Source: Burkholderiaceae bacterium (GTDB lineage: Bacteria; Pseudomonadota; Gammaproteobacteria; Burkholderiales; Burkholderiaceae_C). From it: DNA of 26,722 bases. Under the pieces are notes generated by a model. That model saw only the letters and a program-made list of their open reading frames with translations, did no database searches and had not been told where the DNA came from. Shown here piece after piece: positions 7,396 to 15,937 of the stretch; positions within the stretch are counted from its first letter, which is position 1, and each line of letters opens with the position of its first letter. The stretch covers positions 1-26,722 of the forward strand of contig JAGOBT010000004.1 of the NCBI GenBank assembly GCA_017999135.1, written 5' to 3'. Made by a program: the position numbers and the translations under genes.

Positions 7396-8172
7396 TCAAC
7401 GCAGCTGCGCCCACGGGAACATCCGGCGGTTGACGGCCTTGAACACCATGTCGCTCACCAGCCCGATCAGGCCGATGACGATGATGCCGAAGATGATCTG
7501 GTCGGTGGCCAGCAGTGCCTGGCTGTCGGTGATCATGTGGCCGATGCCGCTGCTGGCACCGATCAGCTCGGCCACGATCACATAGGTCCAGGCCCAGCCC
7601 AGCACCATGCGCAGGATCTCGGCGATCTCGGGCGCCGCGCCCGGGATCAGCACCCGCCGCACCAGGCTGCCGTCGGTGCTGCCCAGGGTGTAGGCGGCCT
7701 CGACCAGGTCACGCCGGGTGTTGCCCACCACCACCGCCACCATCAGCACCAGCTGGAAGAAGCTGCCGATGAAGATGACGGCCAGCTTCTGCGCCTCGCC
7801 GATGCCGGCCCACAGGATCAGCAGCGGAATGAAGGCCGATGCCGGCAGGTAACGCGCAAACGACACGAACGGCTCGAAGAACGCCTCCACCGGCTTCCAG
7901 GCGCCCATGGCCACACCCAGCGGCAGCGCCAGTGCCGCGGCGATGGCGAAGCCGCCCAGCACCCGCCACACCGTCATGCCGATGTCCTCGGCAAAGTCCA
8001 TCTCGGCGAGCAGCACCCAGCCGCTCTTGACCATGGTGATCGGATCGGCCAGGAAAGTCTTCTGCACGAAGCCGCCCAGCGTGGCCACCGCCCACACCGC
8101 GAAGAACAGCACGAAGAAGGCGATGCCGAGCACGACCCGCGTGCCCGGCGCCACCGGCTGCAGCGGCTTCAC
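7396..8172 (-). CDS. ABC transporter permease, NitT/TauT type
   Basis: A 258-residue inner-membrane permease with about six transmembrane segments. The EAA loop that docks the ATPase reads VEAAYTLGSTDGSLVRRVLIPGAAPEI (about 162-188), as in the SsuC/TauC family, and the conserved PASAFIPLLILWAGIGE lies before it. The start is GTG 8172, overlapping the stop of the binding-protein gene (GTGA at 8169-8172). Together with the binding protein and ATPase it completes one importer. A single permease gene implies a homodimer. The substrate is inferred only from the hut context. Confidence 0.92.
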   Translation of the reverse strand: MKPLQPVAPGTRVVLGIAFFVLFFAVWAVATLGGFVQKTFLADPITMVKSGWVLLAEMDFAEDIGMTVWRVLGGFAIAAALALPLGVAMGAWKPVEAFFEPFVSFARYLPASAFIPLLILWAGIGEAQKLAVIFIGSFFQLVLMVAVVVGNTRRDLVEAAYTLGSTDGSLVRRVLIPGAAPEIAEILRMVLGWAWTYVIVAELIGASSGIGHMITDSQALLATDQIIFGIIVIGLIGLVSDMVFKAVNRRMFPWAQLR

Positions 8173-9122
8173 TGGATGAAGCGGGTGTCGGCCAGCTTGG
8201 TGAGGTCCGGGATGGCCCGGATGATGCCGGCCTCCAGCAGCAGTGCGGCGGCCTCCTTGCTGAACTCGGCGTGCTCGCCGGCAAAGAACTTCTGGTTGGC
8301 GGCACGGTCCTGCCAGCGCAGGTAGGCCTGGCTCTTCTCGAAGGCTTCGCCAGACTGCTTGACGTCGGCGCCCATGATCTCGAAGCTCTTCTTCGGGTCG
8401 GCCTTGATCATGGCCAGCGCGTCGAAGTAGCCGTCAGCCAGGGCCTTGGCGGCCTTGGGGTTGTCGGCCAGGAACTTGGGCGTGCAGCCGAAGGTGTCCA
8501 TCACCATCGGGTAGTCGAGCGTGGTGGCGATGATCTTGCCGGTCTCGGGCTTGGCGCGCACCGCGCTCAGGTAGGGCTCGTAGGTCATGGCGGCGTCCAT
8601 GCCGTCGGTGCCGGCGATCATCGCGTTGGCGGCGGCCTGCGGGCTCAGGTTGACCACCTTCACGTCCTTGATCGACAGGCCGTTCTTCTTCAGCATCCAG
8701 GCCAGGCCGAAGTACGGCGCGGTGCCCGGGGCATCGGCAGCCACGGTCTTGCCCTTCAAGTCACTGATCTTGGTGATGCCGGGCTTGACCACCATGCCAT
8801 CGGCGCCAAAGCTCTTGTCGAGCTGGAAGATCTGGGTGGTGGCCACGCCGTTGGCGTTCCAGACGATCCAGGTCTCCGCCGTGGTGGCGGCGCACTGGAT
8901 GTCGCCGCTGGCAATGGCCAGGTGGCGGTCCTTCTGCGGGATCTTCTTGATCGACACGTCCAGCCCGTGCTTCTTGAACAGGCCGGCCTCCCTGGCCAGC
9001 GTCAGCGGGGCAAAGCCGGTCCAGCCGCTGATGCCGATGGCGACCTTGGTCTCCTGGGCCTGGGCAGTGAGGGACAGCGTGGCGGCCAGGGCCAGCAGGG
9101 TCGAACGGAACAGGGGCTTCAC
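8169..9122 (-). CDS. ABC transporter periplasmic substrate-binding protein, NitT/TauT type
   Basis: A 317-residue precursor with a signal peptide (MKPLFRST... AQA, cleavage near 22). The mature part begins with a family-typical strand, VAIGISGWTGFAPLTLAREAGLFKKHGLDV, followed by IASGDIQCAATTAETWIVW and LKGKTVAADAPGTAPYFGLAWML. The start is GTG 9122, decided by a strong GAGGAG ribosome site 6-7 bases upstream and the signal peptide; the longer open frame to 9371 runs inside hutH. It is 26 bases after the hutH stop, so its ligand is likely histidine, urocanate or a relative. This is not the HutX (glycine-betaine-type) protein known from some hut loci. Confidence 0.92.
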   Translation of the reverse strand: MKPLFRSTLLALAATLSLTAQAQETKVAIGISGWTGFAPLTLAREAGLFKKHGLDVSIKKIPQKDRHLAIASGDIQCAATTAETWIVWNANGVATTQIFQLDKSFGADGMVVKPGITKISDLKGKTVAADAPGTAPYFGLAWMLKKNGLSIKDVKVVNLSPQAAANAMIAGTDGMDAAMTYEPYLSAVRAKPETGKIIATTLDYPMVMDTFGCTPKFLADNPKAAKALADGYFDALAMIKADPKKSFEIMGADVKQSGEAFEKSQAYLRWQDRAANQKFFAGEHAEFSKEAAALLLEAGIIRAIPDLTKLADTRFIQ

Positions 9123-9148
9123 GGGGATCTCCTCGGTGGGTGGGAATG

Positions 9149-10687
9149 TCAGGCAGATTGCCACAGGGCCGGCAGGTCCGACAGCGATTGCAGGATGTGT
9201 GCCAGCCGGCCGCCTTGCACCAGGGCGCTGGCGGTGTGGATGTCGGGCGCCAGGTAGCGGTCGACAGGCACCGCAGGGCTGTGCTGACGCAGCAGCGCAT
9301 GCGCGGCCTCCAGCGGCGCCGAGCTTTGCAGCGGCCGCAGGAATTCGATGCCCTGGGCGGCGGCCAGCCACTCGATGCCCAGGATGTGGGCCACGTTGGC
9401 GATCATCGGCTGCAGCCGGCGCGCCGCGAAGGTGGCCATGCTGACATGGTCTTCCTGGTTGGCGCTGGTGGGCAGGCTGTCGACGCTGGCCGGGTGGGCC
9501 AGGCTCTTGTTCTCGCTGGCCAGGCTGGCAGCGGTGACATGGGCGATCATGAAACCGCTGTTCAGGCCGGCGTTGGCGGTCAGGAAGGGCGGCAGGCGCG
9601 ACACGCTGCTGTCGATCAGCATGGCGATGCGGCGCTCGGCGATGGCGCCCACCTCGGCAATGGCGCAGGCCATGGCGTCGGCGGCCAGCGCCACGGGCTC
9701 GGCGTGGAAGTTGCCGCCGGAGATCATCGCCCCATCGTCGGCAAACACCAGCGGGTTGTCGGTCACCGCGTTGGCCTCGCGCAGCAGCACTTGCGCGGCA
9801 TGGCGCAGCTGGTCCAGGCAGGCGCCCACCACCTGGGGCTGGCAGCGCAGGCAGTAGGGGTCCTGCACGCGGTCGTCGCCCACCGTGTGTGATTGGCGGA
9901 TGGCGCTTCCGGCCAGCAGGTCGCGGTAGACCCGGGCCACGTCGATCTGGCCGGGCTGGCCGCGCAGCGCATGGATGCGCGCATCGAACGGGCCGTCGCT
10001 GCCGCGCGCGGCATCGACCGTCAGCGCACCGATCACCAGCGCGGCCTCCAGCACCGGCTGGAAGGCGAACAGCGCATGCAGCGCCAGCGCGGTGCTGGTC
10101 TGGGTGCCGTTGATCAGCGCCAGGCCTTCCTTGGCTTCCAGCACCAGCGGGCGGATGCGGTGGCGAGCCAGCACGTCGGCTGCCGGCTGGCGCTGGCCGT
10201 CGACGACAAATTCACCCTCGCCCAGCAGCGCCAGCACCATGTGGCTGAGCGGCGCCAGGTCGCCGGAGGCGCCGACCGAGCCTTGGCTGGGGACGTACGG
10301 GATCAGGCCGGCGTTGTGCACCGCCAGCAGCGTGTCGATCACCACCGGCCGCACGCCTGAGTGCCCACGGGCCAGGCTGGCCGCCTTGGTGGCCAGCATC
10401 ACCCGCAGCACCGGGGCGGCGAGCGGCTCGCCCACGCCCACGCTGTGGCTGCGGATCAGGTTGCGCTGCAGCGTGGCCAGGTCGTCGGCGCTGATGCGGG
10501 TGCCGGCCAGCTTGCCGAAGCCGGTGTTGACGCCGTAGACCGGCGCATCCCCGGCGGCCGCCGCCTGCACCACCGCAGCGCTGGCCTGGATGGCCGGCAG
10601 CGCGGCCGGGTCGATCAGCAGCGGCTGGCCGCCCGCATGGATGGCCTGCAGTTCGTCGAGCGACAGGTGGCCGGGGCGCAGCAGCAT
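9149..10687 (-). CDS. hutH: histidine ammonia-lyase
   Basis: A 512-residue cytosolic lyase that converts L-histidine to trans-urocanate plus ammonia, the first step of the hut pathway. The MIO cofactor forms from Ala-Ser-Gly at 140-142 within [15 protein letters not shown]. The active-site Tyr51 lies in [11 protein letters not shown], and [14 protein letters not shown] and [17 protein letters not shown] are family-typical. Length is normal for HutH. ATG 10687 overlaps the last base of the hutU stop (TGATG), so it is translationally coupled to hutU. It is followed by the binding protein of an importer. Confidence 0.98.
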   Translation of the reverse strand: MLLRPGHLSLDELQAIHAGGQPLLIDPAALPAIQASAAVVQAAAAGDAPVYGVNTGFGKLAGTRISADDLATLQRNLIRSHSVGVGEPLAAPVLRVMLATKAASLARGHSGVRPVVIDTLLAVHNAGLIPYVPSQGSVGASGDLAPLSHMVLALLGEGEFVVDGQRQPAADVLARHRIRPLVLEAKEGLALINGTQTSTALALHALFAFQPVLEAALVIGALTVDAARGSDGPFDARIHALRGQPGQIDVARVYRDLLAGSAIRQSHTVGDDRVQDPYCLRCQPQVVGACLDQLRHAAQVLLREANAVTDNPLVFADDGAMISGGNFHAEPVALAADAMACAIAEVGAIAERRIAMLIDSSVSRLPPFLTANAGLNSGFMIAHVTAASLASENKSLAHPASVDSLPTSANQEDHVSMATFAARRLQPMIANVAHILGIEWLAAAQGIEFLRPLQSSAPLEAAHALLRQHSPAVPVDRYLAPDIHTASALVQGGRLAHILQSLSDLPALWQSA

Positions 10688-12426
10688 CAGGCCCTCCCGA
10701 CCGGCCGGTTGGGTCGGTCGATCATGGGCAGGTTCAGGCCCTGCTCACGGGCACAGGCCACGGCTTCGGCATAACCAGCGTCGGCATGGCGCATCACGCC
10801 GGTGGCGGGGTCGTTCCACAGCACGCGCTCGATGCGCTTCGCGGCTGCATCGGTACCGTCGCAGACGATCACCACGCCGCTGTGCTGGCTGTAGCCCATG
10901 CCCACGCCGCCGCCATGGTGCAGGCTGACCCAGGTGGCGCCGCCGGCGGTGTTCAGCAGGGCATTCAGCAGCGGCCAGTCGCTCACCGCATCGCTGCCGT
11001 CCAGCATGCTCTCCGTCTCGCGGTTGGGGCTGGCCACGCTGCCGGAATCCAGGTGGTCGCGGCCGATGACGATGGGCGCCTTCAGCTCGCCGTTCTTCAC
11101 CATCTCATTGAAGGCCAGGCCGGCACGGTGGCGCTCGCCCAAGCCGATCCAGCAGATGCGCGCCGGCAGGCCCTGGAAGGCGATGCGCTCGCCGGCCATG
11201 TCCAGCCAGCGGTGCAGATGGGCGTCTTCCGGGAACAGCTCCTTCATCTTGGCGTCGGTCTTGCGGATGTCGTCCGGGTCGCCCGACAGCGCCACCCAGC
11301 GGAACGGCCCCTTGCCGCGGCAGAACAGCGGCCGCACGTAGGCGGGCACGAAGCCAGGGAAGTCGAAGGCGTTGGCGACACCGGCGTCGAACGCCACCTG
11401 GCGGATGTTGTTGCCGTAGTCGACCGTGGGCACGCCCATGGACTGGAAGGCCAGCATCGCCTGCACATGGGTGGCGCAGCTTTGCGCCGCGGCCTGGCGC
11501 AGCGCGGCATGCTGGCTGTCGTCGGCGCGGGCGGCCTGCCACTGCGCCACTGTCCAGCCGGCAGGCAGGTAGCCGTTGACCAGGTCGTGCGCGCTGGTCT
11601 GGTCGGTCACCAGGTCGGGTCGAATTTGTCCAGCTTGGCCGCGGCGCACCAGTTCGGGCAGCACCTCGGCCGCATTGCCCAGCAGCGCGATGCTGATGGC
11701 CTTGCCCTCGGCGGTGTAGCGGGCGATGCGGGCCAGCGCGTCGTCCAGATCGGTGGCCTGCTCGTCGACATAGCGGCTGCGCAGGCGGAAATCGATGCGG
11801 CTCTGCTGGCATTCGATGGTCAGGCTGCAGGCGCCGGCAAAGGTGGCGGCCAGCGGCTGGGCGCCGCCCATGCCGCCCAGGCCGGCCGTCAGGATCCAGC
11901 GGCCCTGCAGGCTGCCGCCGTAGTGCTGCACGCCCGCTTCGACGAAGGTTTCATACGTGCCCTGCACGATCCCCTGGCTGCCGATGTAGATCCAGCTGCC
12001 GGCGGTCATCTGGCCGTACATCATCAGGCCCTTGCGGTCGAGCTCGGAGAAGTGCTCCCAGGTGGCCCACTTCGGCACCAGGTTGCTGTTGGCGATCAGC
12101 ACCCGCGGCGCGTCGGCATGGGTGCGGAACACGCCCACCGGCTTGCCGCTCTGCACCAGCAGGGTTTCGTTGTCGCCCAGCGCGCGCAGCGCCACCAGAA
12201 TGGCCTCGTAGCAGTCCCAGTTGCGGGCGGCCTTGCCGATGCCGCCGTAGACCACCAGCGCATCCGGGTTCTCGGCCACCTCGGGGTCGAGGTTGTTCTG
12301 CAACATGCGGTAGGCGGCTTCGGTCAGCCAGCTCTTGCAGCTGAGGGTGCTGCCGCGCGGCGCGCGCACCGGGTGCGGCTGCGCCAAAGCCTGGACAGCA
12401 GTTTGCACGGCGGACAGGTCGGTCAT
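10687..12426 (-). CDS. hutU: urocanate hydratase (urocanase)
   Basis: A 579-residue NAD-dependent enzyme that hydrates urocanate to 4-imidazolone-5-propanoate, the second hut step. The NAD-binding segment [21 protein letters not shown] (about 178-198) and the active-site Cys in [20 protein letters not shown] are visible, as are the opening [21 protein letters not shown] and the late [16 protein letters not shown]. Length is slightly above the usual 550-560. ATG 12426 has an AGGAG site 7 bases upstream (about 12432-12438). It is the first gene of the minus-strand unit and reads from the shared hutC operator region. Confidence 0.98.
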   Translation of the reverse strand: MTDLSAVQTAVQALAQPHPVRAPRGSTLSCKSWLTEAAYRMLQNNLDPEVAENPDALVVYGGIGKAARNWDCYEAILVALRALGDNETLLVQSGKPVGVFRTHADAPRVLIANSNLVPKWATWEHFSELDRKGLMMYGQMTAGSWIYIGSQGIVQGTYETFVEAGVQHYGGSLQGRWILTAGLGGMGGAQPLAATFAGACSLTIECQQSRIDFRLRSRYVDEQATDLDDALARIARYTAEGKAISIALLGNAAEVLPELVRRGQAGQIRPDLVTDQTSAHDLVNGYLPAGWTVAQWQAARADDSQHAALRQAAAQSCATHVQAMLAFQSMGVPTVDYGNNIRQVAFDAGVANAFDFPGFVPAYVRPLFCRGKGPFRWVALSGDPDDIRKTDAKMKELFPEDAHLHRWLDMAGERIAFQGLPARICWIGLGERHRAGLAFNEMVKNGELKAPIVIGRDHLDSGSVASPNRETESMLDGSDAVSDWPLLNALLNTAGGATWVSLHHGGGVGMGYSQHSGVVIVCDGTDAAAKRIERVLWNDPATGVMRHADAGYAEAVACAREQGLNLPMIDRPNRPVGRA

Positions 12427-12463
12427 GGCGGGCTCCTGGGGCGTCGGTGGAACGGGAATGGGG

Positions 12464-12505
12464 TCGATGCTACTTGTCTAGACAAGCAAGCACAAGTAGC
12501 ATCGA
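12464..12505. promoter_or_regulatory. nested palindromic HutC operator with overlapping divergent promoters
   Basis: A perfect 14-base palindrome CTTGTCTAGACAAG (12473-12486) contains GTCTAGAC, which fits the GTMTAKAC core known for HutC-subfamily GntR regulators. It is nested in a larger inverted repeat: arms TCGATGCTACTTGT (12464-12477) and ACAAGTAGCATCGA (12492-12505), perfect over 14 bases with a 14-base spacer. Face-to-face promoters can be read in it: toward hutC, TTGTCT (12474-12479), 17 bases, TAGCAT (12497-12502); toward hutU on the other strand, TTGTGC (12495-12490), 17 bases, TAGCAT (12472-12467). The core palindrome lies within both promoter spacers, so one bound repressor would block both arms. 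The operator call is strong; the promoter boxes are weaker. Confidence 0.8.
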
Positions 12506-12509
12506 TGTC

Positions 12510-13220
12510 ATGGTTTCCACCCGCCAGGCGCCCTATGCCGCCGTCAAGCAGGCCCTGAAGGACGGGCTGGCTGCCGGCCAGTGGCCAGCCGGCGCCCTGA
12601 TGCCCAGTGAGGCCGAGCTGGTGGCCCGCCACGGCGTCAGCCGCATGACGGTGAACCGCGCGCTGCGCGAGTTGCAGGCCGAGGGCCTGGTGGAGCGGGT
12701 GCAGGGCGTGGGCACCTTCGCCGCCCGCCTGCACCGGGTGGCCAGCACGCTGACGCTGCACGACCTGCACGAGGAAATCGAGGCCCGCGGCCACACCCAC
12801 CAGGCGCAGGTGCAGCTGCAGCGCGCCGAGAAGGCCAGCGCCCGCCTGGCAGAGCAGCTGGGCCTGACCACAGGTGCCCAGGTGTTCCACACCGTCATCG
12901 TGCACCTGGAAAACGGCGTGCCGCTGCAGCTGGAAGACCGCTATGTCAACCCGGCCTGCTCGCCCGGCTACCTGCAGGCCGACTTCACCCGCACCACGCC
13001 CACGCAGGTGCTGTTCGACACCACCGCGCTGTGGCGGGCCCAGTACAGCATCGAGGCCGAGCCCGCCACCGCCGCCGAGGCGCGCCTGCTGGCCATCGCC
13101 CCGGGCAGCGCCTGCCTGGTGGTGACGCGCCGCACCTTCACCCGCGATGCCACCATCACCCTGGCCCGGCTGGTGCACCCGGGCCAGCACTACAGCCTGC
13201 ACGGGGAGTTCCAGCCTTGA
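12510..13220 (+). CDS. hutC: histidine utilisation repressor HutC (GntR family)
   Basis: A 236-residue repressor, expected to leave DNA when urocanate binds. The N-terminal winged helix (about 5-70) has the GntR signature LMPSEAELVARHGVSRMTVNRALRELQAEGLVERVQGVGTF. The C-terminal UTRA effector domain (about 85-235) has LQLEDRYVNPA and RRTFTRDATITLARLVHPG, typical of HutC. ATG 12510 is chosen because the protein then begins at the usual STRQAPYAAVKQAL helix. The frame extends to GTG 12447, but that would run through the operator. No ribosome site precedes ATG 12510, and a promoter in the palindrome would start the mRNA at or next to it. The stop overlaps the TTG start of the dioxygenase gene. 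Confidence 0.95.
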   Translation: MVSTRQAPYAAVKQALKDGLAAGQWPAGALMPSEAELVARHGVSRMTVNRALRELQAEGLVERVQGVGTFAARLHRVASTLTLHDLHEEIEARGHTHQAQVQLQRAEKASARLAEQLGLTTGAQVFHTVIVHLENGVPLQLEDRYVNPACSPGYLQADFTRTTPTQVLFDTTALWRAQYSIEAEPATAAEARLLAIAPGSACLVVTRRTFTRDATITLARLVHPGQHYSLHGEFQP

Positions 13221-14056
13221 CCACCGATCTTGCACGGCGTGCCGCAGCCGCCACGCCACCCGCCCTGGTGGCCGCCTGGCAGCGCGACGGTGCCATCTGC
13301 CTGCGTGGCTTGCTGAACGCCGACGAACTGGCCGTGCTGCGCCGCGGCATCGACGCCAACCTGGCTGCGCCCAGCCCACGCGCCATCGTCGCCAGCCAGC
13401 CCGACGACCCGGGCTTCTTCATCGAAGACTTCTGCAACTGGCAGGCCAACGCCGACTACCGCGCGCTGGCGTGTGATTCCCCGTTGCCGCAGGTGGCCGC
13501 ACGGCTGATGCAGAGCACCACGGTGCGCCTGTACCACGACCACATGCTGACCAAGGAGCCCGGCACCCGGCAGAAGACGCCCTGGCACCAGGACCAGCCC
13601 TACTACAACGTCGACGGCCTGCAGAACGTCAGCTTCTGGATCCCGGCCGACCCGGTGGCGCGGCCCAGCACGCTGGAGTTCGTCGCCGGCTCGCACCGCG
13701 GGCCCTGGCTGATGCCGCGCACCTTCATGACACACGAGGCGCGCTGGTTCCCCGAAGGCAGCCTGGCCGATCTGCCCGACATCGAAGCCAACCGCGCCGG
13801 CTTCCCCATTCTGGGCTGGGCGCTGGAACCCGGCGACGTGGTGGCCTTCCACATGCTGGCCCTGCATGCGGCCAGCGGCGTGGCGCCCGGCCAGCGGCGG
13901 CGGGTGTTCAGCCTGCGCTACCTGGGCGACGATGCCCGCCATGCGCCGCGGCGCTGGACCACATCGCCCGACTTCCCCGGCCTGACCGACCGGCTGCCGC
14001 CCGGCGCGCCGATGGACGACGCGCTGTTCCCGCTGCTGGTGGGCGGATCCCCATGA
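13217..14056 (+). CDS. phytanoyl-CoA dioxygenase (PhyH) family protein in the hut operon
   Basis: A 279-residue Fe(II)/2-oxoglutarate-dependent oxygenase. The metal-binding HxD is His124-Gln-Asp126 in TPWHQDQPYY, the distal His is His217 in LALHAASG, and an Arg in GQRRRVFSLRY (227-234) should hold 2-oxoglutarate. The substrate is unknown. It lies between hutC and hutD with coupled overlaps at both ends (TTGA at 13217-13220, ATGA at 14053-14056), so it belongs to the histidine operon. It may act on a histidine- or imidazole-derived compound by hydroxylation or oxidative demethylation; this is speculation. The TTG start is supported by a GGGGAG site 8 bases upstream and by the overlap with the hutC stop. 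Confidence 0.9.
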   Translation: MTTDLARRAAAATPPALVAAWQRDGAICLRGLLNADELAVLRRGIDANLAAPSPRAIVASQPDDPGFFIEDFCNWQANADYRALACDSPLPQVAARLMQSTTVRLYHDHMLTKEPGTRQKTPWHQDQPYYNVDGLQNVSFWIPADPVARPSTLEFVAGSHRGPWLMPRTFMTHEARWFPEGSLADLPDIEANRAGFPILGWALEPGDVVAFHMLALHAASGVAPGQRRRVFSLRYLGDDARHAPRRWTTSPDFPGLTDRLPPGAPMDDALFPLLVGGSP

Positions 14057-14649
14057 GCTGGCTGCAGCAGATCGCCATCGACCGCGTGCCGCCCCAGCCC
14101 TGGCGCAACGGCGGCGGCAGCACCCGCGAGCTGTTCACCTGGCCGGGCGGCACGGCACCCTGGCAGCTGCGCATCAGCGTGGCCGACATCACCCAGGACG
14201 GCCCGTTCTCGGCGTTCGACGGCGTGGACCGCTGGTTTGCGGTACTGCAAGGTGCCGGCGTGCGGCTGGGCCTGCCCGGCGGCCTGCAGCCCCTGGATGT
14301 GGACAGCCCGCCGCTGCAGTTTGCTGGTGAGCAGGCCCCGGGCTGCTGGCTGACCGACGGCCCGACGCGTGACCTGAACCTGATGCTGCAGCGCGGCGCG
14401 GGCCAGGCGTGCATGCTGCCGGTGGTGCCGGGCCAGGCCTGGCAGCACCCGGCACCGCTGCGCGCGCTGCTCACCACCACGCCGGTACAGTTGCAGATCG
14501 ACGACCAACCCGCGCTGCCGGTTGGCGCCTGGACGCTGGCACTGGCGGGCGCCGCATCGCGCCAGCACTGGACGCTCTCCAACCCAGCAGGCGCCCTGTC
14601 AGCCGGCCAGCGCGCCTGCTGGCTGGCCTTCACCCCCGCCCCCCGATGA
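14053..14649 (+). CDS. hutD: HutD family protein
   Basis: A 198-residue cupin-fold protein of the HutD/Ves family. It begins [22 protein letters not shown], and the [10 protein letters not shown] motif and [31 protein letters not shown] are diagnostic. HutD is found in many proteobacterial hut operons; a governor role, binding a pathway intermediate to limit induction, has been proposed in Pseudomonas. No catalytic activity is established. It overlaps the dioxygenase stop (ATGA, 14053-14056) and the hutI start (ATGA, 14646-14649). Confidence 0.93.
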   Translation: MSWLQQIAIDRVPPQPWRNGGGSTRELFTWPGGTAPWQLRISVADITQDGPFSAFDGVDRWFAVLQGAGVRLGLPGGLQPLDVDSPPLQFAGEQAPGCWLTDGPTRDLNLMLQRGAGQACMLPVVPGQAWQHPAPLRALLTTTPVQLQIDDQPALPVGAWTLALAGAASRQHWTLSNPAGALSAGQRACWLAFTPAPR

Positions 14650-15878
14650 CCGACACCACCCTCTGGCGCGACGCCCGACTGGCCACCCTGCAGCCCGGCA
14701 GCCCCTGGGGCTGGATCGACGACGGCGCGCTGCTGGTGCAGCACGGCCGCATCACCTGGGTGGGCGCCACGGCGGATCTGCCGGCGGCCCTGGCGCACCA
14801 GCCGGTGCAGGAACAGTCGCTCGGCGGCGCCCTGGTCACCCCCGGCCTGGTCGACTGCCATACCCACCTGGTCTACGGCGGCCACCGCGCGGCCGAGTTC
14901 GAACTGCGGCTGCAGGGCGCCAGCTACGAACAGATCGCCCGCGCCGGCGGCGGCATCCTGTCCACCGTGGCCGCCACCCGCGCCGCGACGGAAGACCAAC
15001 TGCACGCCAGCGCCCTGCCCCGTGCCCGTGCGCTGCTGGCCGAGGGCGTCACCACGCTGGAGATCAAGTCGGGCTACGGCCTGTCGGCCGCGCATGAGGC
15101 GCGCTGCCTGCGGGTGGCCCGCCGGCTGGGCCAGACCTTGCCGCTGACGGTGCGCACCACCAGCCTGGCCGCGCATGCGCTGCCTCCCGAATATGCGGGC
15201 CAGCCCGACGCCTACCTGGACGCCGCCATCGCCTGGCTGCCGCAACTGCACGCCGAAGGCCTGGTCGACGCCGTCGACGCCTTCTGCGAGACCATCGCCT
15301 TCAGCCCGGCGCAGACCCAGCGCATGTTCGACGCCGCGCGTGCCCTGGGCCTGCCGGTCAAGCTGCATGCCGAGCAGCTGAGCAACCAACACGGCGCCGC
15401 ACTGGCGGCTGGCTACGGCGCACTGAGCTGCGACCACCTGGAGCACCTGGACGATGCCGGCATTGCCGCCATGGCCACCGCCGGCACGGTGGCGGTGCTG
15501 CTGCCCGGCGCGTTCTACTTCCTGCGGGAAACCCAGTTGCCGCCCGTGGCCGCGCTGCGTGCCGCCGGCGTGCCGATGGCGATCGCCAGCGACCACAACC
15601 CGGGTTCGTCGCCCGGGCTGTCGCTGCTGCTGATGCTGAACATGGCCTGCACCCTGCTGCGGCTGACGCCCGAAGAAGCGGTGCATGGCGTCACCCGGCA
15701 TGCGGCCACCGCGCTGGGGCTGGGCAACAGCCATGGCCAGCTGGCGGCCGGCTTCGCCGCCGATTTCGTGGCGTGGGACGTCGACCACCCGCGTGAACTG
15801 GCCTACTGGTTCGGCCGCAACCCCTGCCGGCGCGTGGTGCGCAGCGGCATCGAGACCTGCCTGAAGGATCTGCCATGA
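14646..15878 (+). CDS. hutI: imidazolonepropionase
   Basis: A 410-residue amidohydrolase that opens the ring of 4-imidazolone-5-propanoate to give N-formimino-L-glutamate, the third hut step. The metal ligands His72 and His74 lie in [56 protein letters not shown] and [10 protein letters not shown] (metal Asp) follow in the usual order. ATG 14646 overlaps the hutD stop. The last codons overlap a 20-codon ORF that bridges to hutG. Confidence 0.97.
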   Translation: MTDTTLWRDARLATLQPGSPWGWIDDGALLVQHGRITWVGATADLPAALAHQPVQEQSLGGALVTPGLVDCHTHLVYGGHRAAEFELRLQGASYEQIARAGGGILSTVAATRAATEDQLHASALPRARALLAEGVTTLEIKSGYGLSAAHEARCLRVARRLGQTLPLTVRTTSLAAHALPPEYAGQPDAYLDAAIAWLPQLHAEGLVDAVDAFCETIAFSPAQTQRMFDAARALGLPVKLHAEQLSNQHGAALAAGYGALSCDHLEHLDDAGIAAMATAGTVAVLLPGAFYFLRETQLPPVAALRAAGVPMAIASDHNPGSSPGLSLLLMLNMACTLLRLTPEEAVHGVTRHAATALGLGNSHGQLAAGFAADFVAWDVDHPRELAYWFGRNPCRRVVRSGIETCLKDLP

Positions 15879-15937
15879 GCCCGCCCGGCCGCCCGAAGGG
15901 CGAATTCCGCAGTGCGCAGCACGGAGGACCCAAATGA
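15875..15937 (+). CDS. 20-codon bridging ORF / repeat-like element between hutI and hutG
   Basis: The 55-base gap between hutI and hutG is one open frame of 20 codons, beginning [15 protein letters not shown]. Its ATG overlaps the hutI stop (ATGA, 15875-15878) and its TGA overlaps the hutG start (ATGA, 15934-15937). A hairpin CGCCC-gaa-GGGCG (15890-15902) and the hutG ribosome site GGAGG (15923-15927) lie inside it. I recall similar GRPKGE(F/Y)RSAQ peptides as recurring intergenic repeats near coding starts in Burkholderiales; that is memory, not a search. It may serve as a translation relay or RNA element rather than make a useful peptide. Confidence 0.5.
   Translation: MSPPGRPKGEFRSAQHGGPK

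Noticed and set aside
8169..9371. A longer binding protein starting at 9371
   Set aside because: The extra residues translate hutH sequence out of frame. The strong GAGGAG and signal peptide put the start at GTG 9122.
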